From Dyella_D sp052115385 (lineage in GTDB: Bacteria; Pseudomonadota; Gammaproteobacteria; Xanthomonadales; Rhodanobacteraceae), in the NCBI RefSeq assembly GCF_052115385.1, contig NZ_JBFRGP010000009.1:106129-170128 (forward strand): a DNA stretch of 64,000 nt, written 5' to 3'. The position numbers and the translations under genes are program-made. This document shows, piece after piece, positions 6,803 to 15,315 of the stretch (within the stretch, counting starts at the first letter, position 1; each line of letters opens with the position of its first letter). The notes under the pieces were generated by a model, which worked only from the letters and a program-made list of their open reading frames with translations, made no database searches and was not told the DNA's origin.

Positions 6803-9696
6803 CACGCGGTCCTCACGATCAGGAACAGCGCGTTCTTCTCGCGCAGATAGCTGCTGAAGGCGTGCTGCCCTTCCACCGCCACGCTGAGGCGATGCGGATA
6901 CGCGTCGTAGCGCGTCTGGCCGAACCACAGATTCCATTGCACACCCAGGCCCACACGGGCATCGCGCTGGAAACTGCCCCGGTTGCGGTCGATGCCGGTG
7001 AACTGCACCCGCGCATACGGTTCGATCGACTGCCCCTCGGCCAGCTTGCGATGCCAGCCGAGCTGGTAGTCGGCGGTCAGCACCGTCTGCTTGGCGCGCA
7101 GGTAGCGCGCCACGTCCACGTAGAAATTCTGCGACCACCAGCCGCGGCCGGCGGCATGCCAGTCATCGTTGAGGTGCGGGCCGAACGACCACGAGCCGGC
7201 CGCGCGCAACAAGGTGTCGTTGCGGGTGAAGCGGCTGCCGGAGACCGGCGTCTGCTGCTCGGCCGACAGCACGATGTTCTGCGTGGTCAGCGGCTTCCAG
7301 TGCACGCCCACGCCCAGCATCCAGCCGTGGATCGGCCACACCGAGCCGCCATTGCCGCTGCCGGCGAACACGCGTGCATAGGCCGCCAGCGTATTGATGT
7401 CGGCGCCGTTCCACAGCGGATCGAAACGGTACTGCCCTTCCATCTGCAGATAGCTGCGGTACGACTGGCCGGGATTGGCCGCGTTCGCCGCCGAGGACAC
7501 CGTATCGCCCAGGGTCATGTCGGCATTGAAGCGCCACTTGCGCCCCAGGTCCTCGTGCAGGCGGCGCAGGTCGAAACGCTGCTGGCCTTCGTCCTGCGCG
7601 GTATCCGCCGTAGCGACCGCGCCGGTGCCGCCGGCGTCGAGCTGGTCGATCGCCTGTGCGGCGTAGCTGCGCGCCTGCGTGTTGTCGCCCAGCTTCTGGT
7701 GCACGTACAGCAACTGCCAGGTGAGCTTGGGATCGTCCGGGTTGGCGCGGTGCGCGTGTTCGAATTGCACCACGGCCAACTCCGGCGAGCCATTCTGCAG
7801 ATAGGCATAGCCAAGCTGCGCGGCGAGCTTGTCGTCGTCCGGCGCCAGCACGGCGGCGCGCTGCAGCGAGAGCAGCGCCGGATGGGTTTCGCCGGCCTGG
7901 GTCTGCAGCGCGGCCAGGCGCTGGTAATAGCGCGCTTCCGGATGCAGGGCGATGGCGTTGTCCAGGTCGGTGCGCGCCAGCGCCGGATCGCGCGGTTCGT
8001 CGGCCTGCGCGCGCAACCACCAGTAGCCATGGTCCTGCCGCCCGCCCTGCGCCGCGTAGCTGTCCAGCCAGGCGCGGGCGACGCCGGGCTGGTCGGCGCT
8101 CATCGCGGTGGTGGCGGCGGCCAGCAGGTCATCCGGCTTCATATGCTCGACCGGCACCGCGCGCCAGGCCTGCAAGGCGGTGGCGTAGTCGCGCGCGCCG
8201 TAGGCCTGGTAGGCCAGGGCACGCGTGGTGTCGGGATCGGGCTTGCGCTTGTTCGCTTCCGCGTAGGCGTATTCGGCCAGGCCGGGGCGGTCGTTGCCGT
8301 AGCAGTCGCCGAGCTGGCGCCACAGTTCCGCCGGATAGTCCGGCGAGAGGTCCGACATCACCTGGCGGATACCGTCGCAGTCGCGCAGCGCGGCCAGGAT
8401 CGGCACCTGCACGATGCGCAGCGGCACGCTTTCCAGCGGACGCGCCAGGCGCGCGCGGTCGGCGGAGGAAAACGCCGCCGTCTGCTTCGCAGCGAGCACG
8501 GCCAGGCGGGCGAACAAGGTGCCGGCCTGCGGGTTGCCGCCGAACGGATACGAGGCGAGCAGCAGGCGTTCGGCTTCATCCGGTGCGCCGGCATCCATCA
8601 GGCGATAGCTCAGCGGATCGAGCAGTCGATGCCCGTCCGGCTGCGCCACCAGCGCCTCGGCCTGTTCGCGCGCTTCCGCATGGCGCCCTTGCGCCAGCGC
8701 CAGCGAGAAGCGCTCTTCGCGATAGCTGTCCTTCGGCAGGCGCGCCAGCAGGCGCTGCGCCGCGCCGTCGTCGTGGCGCGCCAGCGCCAGCGGCAAGGAC
8801 GAACGCGCCTGCCAGGCCGCATTGGCGGGAAAACGCGCGGCGTACAGATCCAGCAACTCAGGCCGCGCGCGCCCGACCTGCGCCAGCAGGTTCACCCACT
8901 GCCGCTCGTCCTTCTCGTCGTCGAAGGCCGGCTGGTGCACCGCCAGGTAATCCTCCAGCGCCTTGCGTTCGCCCGCGGCGGACAAGCCCAGCGCCACGGC
9001 CAGTTCCTGCGCCGGGGCACCGAGGCCGCCGCGCGCCTGCAGCTCGCGCGCCTCCAGCGCCTTGCCCTGCATCAGCAGCAGGTTGAACCACTGCGCGCGC
9101 TCGTCCGGACCCAGCTGCCCGAGTTGATCCAACGCCGCCAGCTGCCCGCCGGCGCGCGCAGGGTCGCCCAGGTAGATCGAGCGCTGCACCAGTGCGCGGC
9201 GCAGGGCCAGGCCTTCGGTCGAGCGGGCGAAATCCGCCGCGGCCAGTTCCGCCTGGGTGCGATCGAGCGCACCCGCCTGCAAGGCGTCGAAGCCGCGCTG
9301 CGCACGGCAGATCGGACGGTTGTCGACCTTGCAGTCCACCGCCGCCTGCGCCGGTGGCGGCGCGCGCAGGCGCGGGTCGTCCGGCGTATAGCGGCGCTGG
9401 TCGGCCAGCACCGTGCCGGCCTTGTCGGCGTGCCCGAAGTGGCGATACGCCTCGGCCAGGTCCAGTGCGGTGTCGATGCTCTGCGGCGCCAGCGCGCGGG
9501 CACGCTCGAACTCGGCCAGCGCGGTGCGCTCGTCGTTCGCGCGCAGCGCGGCGAAGCCGGCCTGGCGATGGGGATACAACAGGAATTGCTGATAGCGGCT
9601 GGCGCTGTCCGGCTGCTGGCCTACCGCGCAAAGCGGCAAGGCCGGTGCCATGGCGAACAGCGCGGCCGCACAACGAGTCGGCCATGGGCGTTTCAT
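6799..9696 (-). CDS. nfrA: NfrA-like outer-membrane TPR/beta-barrel protein
   Basis: Encodes 965 residues; Escherichia coli NfrA is of similar size. A signal peptide comes first. A long superhelical region of tetratricopeptide repeats follows (for example 'GFAALRANDERTALAEFERA', 'LAAQLGYAYLQNGSPELAVV'). The last 250 residues are rich in alternating aromatic beta-strands ('GWMLGVGVHWKPL', 'FYVDVARYLRAKQTV', final 'ALFLIVRTAW') and match the NfrA C-terminal barrel. In E. coli NfrA is the phage N4 receptor component and outer-membrane partner of NfrB, probably exporting or displaying a polysaccharide. The ATG at 9696 overlaps the nfrB stop (ATGA) and its own stop overlaps the DUF4434 start (GTGA), so the genes are tightly coupled. 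Confidence 0.85.
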   Translation of the reverse strand: MKRPWPTRCAAALFAMAPALPLCAVGQQPDSASRYQQFLLYPHRQAGFAALRANDERTALAEFERARALAPQSIDTALDLAEAYRHFGHADKAGTVLADQRRYTPDDPRLRAPPPAQAAVDCKVDNRPICRAQRGFDALQAGALDRTQAELAAADFARSTEGLALRRALVQRSIYLGDPARAGGQLAALDQLGQLGPDERAQWFNLLLMQGKALEARELQARGGLGAPAQELAVALGLSAAGERKALEDYLAVHQPAFDDEKDERQWVNLLAQVGRARPELLDLYAARFPANAAWQARSSLPLALARHDDGAAQRLLARLPKDSYREERFSLALAQGRHAEAREQAEALVAQPDGHRLLDPLSYRLMDAGAPDEAERLLLASYPFGGNPQAGTLFARLAVLAAKQTAAFSSADRARLARPLESVPLRIVQVPILAALRDCDGIRQVMSDLSPDYPAELWRQLGDCYGNDRPGLAEYAYAEANKRKPDPDTTRALAYQAYGARDYATALQAWRAVPVEHMKPDDLLAAATTAMSADQPGVARAWLDSYAAQGGRQDHGYWWLRAQADEPRDPALARTDLDNAIALHPEARYYQRLAALQTQAGETHPALLSLQRAAVLAPDDDKLAAQLGYAYLQNGSPELAVVQFEHAHRANPDDPKLTWQLLYVHQKLGDNTQARSYAAQAIDQLDAGGTGAVATADTAQDEGQQRFDLRRLHEDLGRKWRFNADMTLGDTVSSAANAANPGQSYRSYLQMEGQYRFDPLWNGADINTLAAYARVFAGSGNGGSVWPIHGWMLGVGVHWKPLTTQNIVLSAEQQTPVSGSRFTRNDTLLRAAGSWSFGPHLNDDWHAAGRGWWSQNFYVDVARYLRAKQTVLTADYQLGWHRKLAEGQSIEPYARVQFTGIDRNRGSFQRDARVGLGVQWNLWFGQTRYDAYPHRLSVAVEGQHAFSSYLREKNALFLIVRTAW

Positions 9697-11930
9697 GCCA
9701 CGCGCTCCGTCCACTGCTTGACCAGCTGCACCGGCGGCAGCGCTTCCTTCTTCAGGAGCGATGCGATGCTCGGTTGCAGCGCCGTTTGCAGGGCGAGCAG
9801 GCTGTCGAGCGTGTCCTGCCCGATGACGCCTTGCGCCACCAGGAATTCGCCCAGCGGCTGTCCGCTGCGCGCATGGCTCAACAGCAATGCCTTGAATGCC
9901 ACTTCGTCCAGGTGCCCCTGCGCCACCAGGATCTCGCCCAGCAAGACCTGCCGGGATACGTAGCAGTCCCACAACAACCGTGCGCGCTCCGCGCCGATGC
10001 GTCCGCTGCGCGTGGCCGCCTCCAGCAGGCCGCGCGGATCGTGCTCCTCCGACTTGACGTACCAGCGGCGCAGCCCGACCGTGACCTGGCCCTTGTGCGC
10101 GATCACGTAGCGCACCGGGCGATCGAGCTTGCGCGCGATCGCCGCCAGCGACACCGGGTCGAGATAGGACTCGCTGGCCAGCACCAGCGTGCCGCCGTCG
10201 ATGCGCAGCGGCAGCACGGCGTATTGCAACGCCACCGCCACCGACAACGCACTGATGAGTTCACTGCCCAGGGCTTCCGCATCCAGCGCCTCGCAGGCCA
10301 CCCCGGCCTGCTCGGCGATCGGCCCCGCCAGCTGCTCGGCGGTGATCACGCCCTGGTGCACCAGGGTGCTGCCCGCATGCAGACCGTCGATGGCATGCTG
10401 GCGCGCCTCGCGCAGCCGCGCCTCGGTCAACGCGCCCTGGGTCACCAGCAATTCGTCCAGCGAGCGCTTGGAGCGGTTCTCGCCGCCGATGCTGGGGAAG
10501 TCGTGGGTGGTCTTGTCCCACGCCACGCGGCGCGGATCGCCGGTCTGCAGGATCTGCTTGATCGCGCGCCAGTTGGCCAGGAAGTTGACCAGGTTGCTCC
10601 ACAGCAGCCGCGGGATCGCCAGCAGGCCCTGCTTGATGCCGTAGTAGGCGGTGACGAACACGATGCGCTGGAGCATGCGGTTGGCCATCAGGCCGGCATT
10701 GGCATACAGCAGCGTGTCCAGCCAGTGCTGCCCTTCGAAGACCGACAGGAAGCGCGGCGCGCCCAGCCATAGCTGCTGCACCAGCCCGATGACCAGCAAC
10801 TGCGCCAGCACCAGCATCGCGCCGAAGCTGACGAAGTTGGCGATCGCGCCCTTGCGGTCGCGCCACAGGAAATAGTTCAGCACCAGGCCGTGCCGCCACT
10901 TCCAGCCATGCGTGCGGTAGCCCTGGTAGACGATGCCGATGATCCAGCGCGACTTCTGCCGCACCGCCGTGGACAGGCGGTCCGGGAAATACTCGCGCAC
11001 GCAGATCACATTGGACTCGCGCCGGCTCTGCCCGAACGGCGGCGGCTTCTGGTGCTTGCGGTAACGCAGCACCGGGAAGCGCACGAAGACCTCCTGCATG
11101 CCGCGCGCCTTCAGGCGCAGGCCGATGTCGTAGTCCTCGGTCAGGCTCTGCACGTCGAAGGCGATGCCATTGCCTTCCTCGATCAGCGCCAGCACCGCGC
11201 GCCGGCTGAAACAGGTGCCGACGCCAGCGCTGGGCACCTGGCCGGCCAGCGCCTCGCGCACCGGCACGTCCTTGCCGTGCAGTTCGGCGAATTCGTCCAG
11301 GTAATGCAGGCTGGTGAAGTTGTTCCACTGCCGCTCGAACGGATACACCGGGATCTGGATCAGGTCCTTGCGGCCCACCAGGTAATTGAACAGGCGCAGC
11401 TCCATCGCGCAGACCACGTCCTCGGCGTCGTGCAGGATGAAGCCCTCGAAGCTCAGCTTGGCGCGGCGTTCGAACTGCAGGATGGCGTCGAGCACGTTGT
11501 TGAGGCAGTCCGCCTTGCTGGTCGGCCCCGGCCGCGCGCACACCACTTTGTGCACGTTGGGGAAGCGCGCGCTCACTTCGTCCACGTCGCGCTGCGTATC
11601 CGGGTCGTTCGGATAGGTGCCGACGAAGATATGGTAGTTCTCGTAATCCAGCGTGCTGGCGGCCAGCTCGGCCATATGCCCGATCACGCCGGTTTCCTGC
11701 CAGGCCGGCACCATGATGGCCAGCGGCTTTTCCGCCGGCCGGTACAGCTCGTGGTAGTAGGTGCGCTCATGCCGGCGGTACACCACCAGCGCCTTCCAGC
11801 TGCGCCGCGTCCAGTACACGAGATCGATAAACAGATCGTCCATGCCGCTCAACAGCATCAGCACGGCGATCACCGATACGGCTACGCTCAGGCCGTACAG
11901 GTATGTTGTGAATGCATCCAGCCACCACAT
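9693..11930 (-). CDS. nfrB: NfrB-like c-di-GMP-responsive inner-membrane glycosyltransferase
   Basis: Encodes 745 residues, the same length as E. coli NfrB. An N-terminal membrane helix precedes a family 2 glycosyltransferase with 'HDAEDVV' (about residue 168), 'TEDYD' (about 264) and 'QKSRW' (about 325). Membrane segments follow ('ANFVSFGAMLVLAQLLVIGLV'). From about residue 487 there are repeated MshEN-type segments ('LDELLVTQGALTEARL', 'LGEILVAQGHLDEV', 'LGEFLVAQGVIGQDTL'). Such domains bind cyclic di-GMP in GspE/MshE and in NfrB. Family knowledge: NfrB polymerises an N-acetylmannosamine-containing polymer. The ATG at 11930 has AGGGGAG upstream and lies 17 bases after the wecB stop. Its stop overlaps nfrA. 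Confidence 0.88.
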   Translation of the reverse strand: MWWLDAFTTYLYGLSVAVSVIAVLMLLSGMDDLFIDLVYWTRRSWKALVVYRRHERTYYHELYRPAEKPLAIMVPAWQETGVIGHMAELAASTLDYENYHIFVGTYPNDPDTQRDVDEVSARFPNVHKVVCARPGPTSKADCLNNVLDAILQFERRAKLSFEGFILHDAEDVVCAMELRLFNYLVGRKDLIQIPVYPFERQWNNFTSLHYLDEFAELHGKDVPVREALAGQVPSAGVGTCFSRRAVLALIEEGNGIAFDVQSLTEDYDIGLRLKARGMQEVFVRFPVLRYRKHQKPPPFGQSRRESNVICVREYFPDRLSTAVRQKSRWIIGIVYQGYRTHGWKWRHGLVLNYFLWRDRKGAIANFVSFGAMLVLAQLLVIGLVQQLWLGAPRFLSVFEGQHWLDTLLYANAGLMANRMLQRIVFVTAYYGIKQGLLAIPRLLWSNLVNFLANWRAIKQILQTGDPRRVAWDKTTHDFPSIGGENRSKRSLDELLVTQGALTEARLREARQHAIDGLHAGSTLVHQGVITAEQLAGPIAEQAGVACEALDAEALGSELISALSVAVALQYAVLPLRIDGGTLVLASESYLDPVSLAAIARKLDRPVRYVIAHKGQVTVGLRRWYVKSEEHDPRGLLEAATRSGRIGAERARLLWDCYVSRQVLLGEILVAQGHLDEVAFKALLLSHARSGQPLGEFLVAQGVIGQDTLDSLLALQTALQPSIASLLKKEALPPVQLVKQWTERVA

Positions 11931-11947
11931 CCCAGTGCTCTCCCCTG

Positions 11948-13060
11948 TCAGACCGCTTCGCGCCGGCGCTCGCCGCCCTCCAGCGCCCCCTGCAACAGAT
12001 CCACGATGCGCTCGCTGGCCTGGCCGTCGCCGAACGGATTGCCGGCGCGCGCCATCACGCCGTAGGCCGCGCCGTCGTCCCACAGGTCCTCGATCTGTTT
12101 CACGATCGAAGCACGCCGCGTCCCCGCCAGCCGCGCGCAGCCGTTCTCGATCGCCTCCGGCCGCTCCGTTTCGGTGCGCAGCACCAGCAGCGGCACGCCG
12201 AAGGTGGGTGCCTCTTCCTGCAGGCCGCCGGAATCGGTCAGCACCAGCCAGGCGTCGATCAGTGCCTGCTGCATGCGCAGGTAGTCGAACGGGCCGCTCA
12301 GGTGCACGTTGCCCAGTTCGCCCAGGATCGCGTGTACCGGCTTGCTCACCGTCGGGTTCAGGTGCACCGGGAACAGGATCTCCAGTTCCGGGTGGTGGTT
12401 GGCGATGTCGGCGATGGCGTAGCAGATTTCGCGCAGGTCGCTGCCCCAGTTTTCTCGGCGGTGCGCGGTGACCAGCAGATGTCCGCGCCCCTGGTGGCCG
12501 CGCTGCAGGCGGCGATGCCGCGCCACCCAGTGCTGCGCGTCGATCACCGTATTGCCGGTGATGAACACGCGCTCGTCCGGCACCGCCTCGGCCTGCAGCG
12601 CCTGCGAGGCGCGTGCGGTCGGCGCGAAATGGAAACTGGCGATGCGGCTGACCATCTGCCGCAGGCCTTCTTCCGGGAACGGCCGCGACAGGTCGTAGGT
12701 GCGCAGGCCGGCTTCGACATGCGCCACCGGCACGTGGTGATAGAACCCGGCCAGCGCGCCCAGGAAGGTACTTTCGGTATCGCCCTGCACCATCACCAGC
12801 GACCATGGCCGGCTGGCCATCACGCCGTCGAGCAGCTCGCGGCAGCGGGTGCTGAACTGGGCAAGACTGTCACCTGCGCGTGACAGTTCGATATCTGGCT
12901 CAATCTCGAAACAGGCCAGCATCTGGCGTGCCATGTCGCCGTGCTGGCCGGTGTGCAGCCATACCGGCCGCGCCCAGCCGCTCTCGCGCAGCGCATGGTA
13001 GACCGGTGCCAGCTTGATGATTTCCGGACGGGTACCGCAGATGATCAGGATGTCCTGCAT
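11948..13060 (-). CDS. wecB: UDP-N-acetylglucosamine 2-epimerase (non-hydrolysing)
   Basis: Encodes 370 residues, normal for WecB. It interconverts UDP-GlcNAc and UDP-ManNAc in the cytoplasm. Family motifs are all present: 'GTRPEIIKLAPV', 'HTGQHGDM', 'HVEAGLRTYD', 'RPFPEEGLRQM', 'TAHRRENWG', 'TDSGGLQEEAP', and the C-terminal 'GNPFGDGQASERI'. AAGGAG lies just before the ATG at 13060. As first gene of the wecB-nfrB-nfrA-DUF4434 operon it would supply UDP-ManNAc to NfrB. In E. coli wecB is unlinked to nfrAB yet required for the same pathway, so the physical linkage here supports the functional link. Confidence 0.93.
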   Translation of the reverse strand: MQDILIICGTRPEIIKLAPVYHALRESGWARPVWLHTGQHGDMARQMLACFEIEPDIELSRAGDSLAQFSTRCRELLDGVMASRPWSLVMVQGDTESTFLGALAGFYHHVPVAHVEAGLRTYDLSRPFPEEGLRQMVSRIASFHFAPTARASQALQAEAVPDERVFITGNTVIDAQHWVARHRRLQRGHQGRGHLLVTAHRRENWGSDLREICYAIADIANHHPELEILFPVHLNPTVSKPVHAILGELGNVHLSGPFDYLRMQQALIDAWLVLTDSGGLQEEAPTFGVPLLVLRTETERPEAIENGCARLAGTRRASIVKQIEDLWDDGAAYGVMARAGNPFGDGQASERIVDLLQGALEGGERRREAV

Positions 13061-13463
13061 GGCTCCTTCCCCCTAAGGATGGCGACGCGTGTCCTGGCCC
13101 AGAAGTCCGGCGCCGCACGCTCCCCGTTTGAACGGAGAGCAGAGCGGTCGTCCGGGGTCCCTGGCGCCCGGATAGACGTGTCGGCTGAGGAGTCTGCGTG
13201 GTGGTTGTCGGCTCGCGATCAGGTGTTGCGTTCGGGTCGCATATTGGCGTTGCGCCGGGCCACCTGACGATTGACTAAAAGCCATACCTCGACAGACCAA
13301 TAAAAACGCGCAGGGCGGCCCCGTAAGCTTCAACTTGGGGGCGATGCCTCTCCACTCTCGGGAACAGGGACCTGGGCTTCGGAAAATCGTTCTCCGCCAT
13401 GCACGCAAGCACGGGGGCTCCCGGCGCTTGCGTCGATTCCATCGCAGCATGTGAGGAACTCCC
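13061..13463. promoter_or_regulatory. Divergent control region between wecB and the DUF2334 gene
   Basis: 403 bases with no gene, expected to hold both promoters. An imperfect palindrome GCTCCCCGTT-TG-AACGGAGAGC (one mismatch) lies at 13119-13140 and could be an operator. The long 5' leader of the DUF2334 gene contains a CCCC...GGGG stem near 13320-13345. No promoter hexamers stand out. Confidence 0.5.
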
Positions 13464-15245
13464 ATGACCAGGTCCCGTTTCAAGCCCTCCGTCGTGAGGT
13501 CTCTTTTCGCCAGTGCCGCCCTGGTGTTGACCACGGCAGCCGGCTTGACCTCTCCGGTCTATGCACAGCTCGCCGAGCACGCCGACATGAGCCTGCTGCC
13601 GGCGCCGCCGCGCTCGTTCGTCACCGCACCCACGGTGAAGAAAGTCCAGGCCGCCTTGCCGACGTCGATCAAAACCGCTTCGGTGCAGAGCAACCTGAGC
13701 CTGATCATCAATCTCGGCCCGCCGGCCAATGCGTTTGCCGGCGCACCGGGCGCCAATGCCGCGCAGAACACCCTGGTGCTGTACGACAGCACCGGCCCCT
13801 ACGCCTGGCTCGGCGAGGCGTATGCGGTGATGGCCGCCAACCTGGTGTCGCACGGCAGCAAGTTCACCATGCACACCGCGGCCAGCTACACCGCCGGTGA
13901 ACTCAACAGCTACACCGGCCTGGTCTACGTCGGTTCGACGTATGACGAACCGCTGCCGACCGCCATGCTCGACGACGTGCTGGCCACCACCAAGCCGGTG
14001 CTGTGGATGAACGACAACATCTGGCAGCTCGCCGCGCGCTCGCCGAATTTCGGTGCGCAGTACGGCTTCACGCCGATGTTCTTCGACTTCAGCAATACGC
14101 TGACGGTGACCTACAAGAGCGTGGCGATCCAGCGCAACGCGCTGTCGGTGCCGTCCGGCCTATTGCAGACGACCATCGTCGATTCGACTAAGGCAACCGC
14201 CGTGGCGGTAGCGGCCAACGACGTCGGCGGCACGGTGAACTGGGCGACCAAGGGCGCGAACCTCACCTATATCGGCGAGATTCCCTTCAGCTATATCGGC
14301 ATGAACGATCGCTACCTGATCGCCGCCGACCTGATTGGCAAGGTCTCCAATCCGACCATGCCGGCGCGCAAGCGGGCGCTGGTGCGCATCGAGGACGTCA
14401 ATGCCACCGATGACCCGGTCGCGCTGCGGGCGATCGCCGATTACCTGTCCAGCAAGGGCGTGCCGTTCACGGTGGCGGTGATTCCCTACTATCTGGACCC
14501 CAAGGGCTTCTACAACAACGGTGTGCCGCAGGCGATACATCTGTCGCAGGCGCGCAACGTGGTCAGCGCGCTGAAGTACATGCAGTCCAAGGGTGGCACC
14601 TTGCTGATGCATGGCTATACGCACCAGTACTCCAACGTGGCCAACCCTTATAGCGGCGTGTCGGCGGACGATTTCGAGTTCTTCCGCTCGCACATCAGTG
14701 CCGACAACTACGTGATCTACGACGCGCCGCCGGCCGAGGATTCGGCCAGCTGGACCCAGGGCCGCATCGTCAAGGGCCTGCTGGATTTCGCCGCCGCCGG
14801 CTTCCTGGCGCCGACCATCTTCGAACCGCCGCACTACGCCGCCTCGGCAGCGGACTACAAGGTCTTCAACAGCATGTTCGCCGCGCGCTACGACCGTGGC
14901 CTGTATGCCAGCGGCTGGTGCCCGAACGGCGCCTGCGGCACGGGCACGCCCGACTACACCAGGATCTACGGGCAGTTCTATCCGTACCTGGTGCGCGACA
15001 TCTACGGCACGGTGGTGATCGGCGAGCAGTTGGGCAACGTCGAAACCGACGCGTTCAACCACAACCCGGCACGCTTCCCGGCAGACATCCTGGCCAGCGC
15101 CAACGTCAATACGGTGGTGCAGGACAGCGTGCAGAGCTTCTTCTTCCATCCCTATGTCGACATCAACTATCTGAAGCAGATTGTCGAGGGCTTGCAGGGG
15201 ATGGGGTATACGTTTGTGCCGGCGAATACGATCAAGCAAGGTTGA
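13464..15245 (+). CDS. Secreted DUF2334 polysaccharide-deacetylase-like protein
   Basis: Encodes 593 residues. A signal peptide ends near 'SPVYAQ' (about residue 35). The middle (residues about 85-290) looks like a Rossmann-type domain. The C-terminal half matches DUF2334, a branch of the NodB/polysaccharide deacetylase superfamily. It has 'RIEDVNATDD' (about 308), 'LLMHGYTHQY' with the metal-type HxxxH (about 382), 'FEPPHYAAS' (about 454) and 'FFFHPYVD' (about 562). GAGGAACTCCC precedes the ATG. It is divergent from wecB, so de-N-acetylation or binding of the nfr polymer is a reasonable inference; the activity is untested. A palindromic repeat follows the stop codon. Confidence 0.78.
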   Translation: MTRSRFKPSVVRSLFASAALVLTTAAGLTSPVYAQLAEHADMSLLPAPPRSFVTAPTVKKVQAALPTSIKTASVQSNLSLIINLGPPANAFAGAPGANAAQNTLVLYDSTGPYAWLGEAYAVMAANLVSHGSKFTMHTAASYTAGELNSYTGLVYVGSTYDEPLPTAMLDDVLATTKPVLWMNDNIWQLAARSPNFGAQYGFTPMFFDFSNTLTVTYKSVAIQRNALSVPSGLLQTTIVDSTKATAVAVAANDVGGTVNWATKGANLTYIGEIPFSYIGMNDRYLIAADLIGKVSNPTMPARKRALVRIEDVNATDDPVALRAIADYLSSKGVPFTVAVIPYYLDPKGFYNNGVPQAIHLSQARNVVSALKYMQSKGGTLLMHGYTHQYSNVANPYSGVSADDFEFFRSHISADNYVIYDAPPAEDSASWTQGRIVKGLLDFAAAGFLAPTIFEPPHYAASAADYKVFNSMFAARYDRGLYASGWCPNGACGTGTPDYTRIYGQFYPYLVRDIYGTVVIGEQLGNVETDAFNHNPARFPADILASANVNTVVQDSVQSFFFHPYVDINYLKQIVEGLQGMGYTFVPANTIKQG

Positions 15246-15268
15246 TCACGATCAACCCCGCCAACCGG

Positions 15269-15307
15269 CGTAGGTTGGGGTGAGCCAAAGGCGAACCCCA
15301 ACCTACG
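15269..15307. repeat. Palindromic repeat family B, copy 1
   Basis: The sequence CGTAGGTTGGGGTGAGC...GCGAACCCCAACCTACG forms a hairpin between the convergent DUF2334 and beta-helix genes. Further copies lie at 25040-25116, 29880-29953 and 58598-58686. This is the shortest copy, a single inverted unit. It may act as a bidirectional terminator. Confidence 0.85.
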
Positions 15308-15315
15308 TCATCGCA

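Noticed and set aside
6448..9963. 1171-codon plus-strand open frame opposite nfrA
   Set aside because: Shadow of nfrA in a GC-rich genome; no domain, and composition is typical of antisense frames.
13300..13400. GEMM-I-like c-di-GMP riboswitch upstream of the DUF2334 gene
   Set aside because: AGGGC...GCCT pairing and a CCCC/GGGG stem are there, and the context would fit, but the invariant GCAAAGCC segment, the AAACC strand and a GNRA loop are absent.
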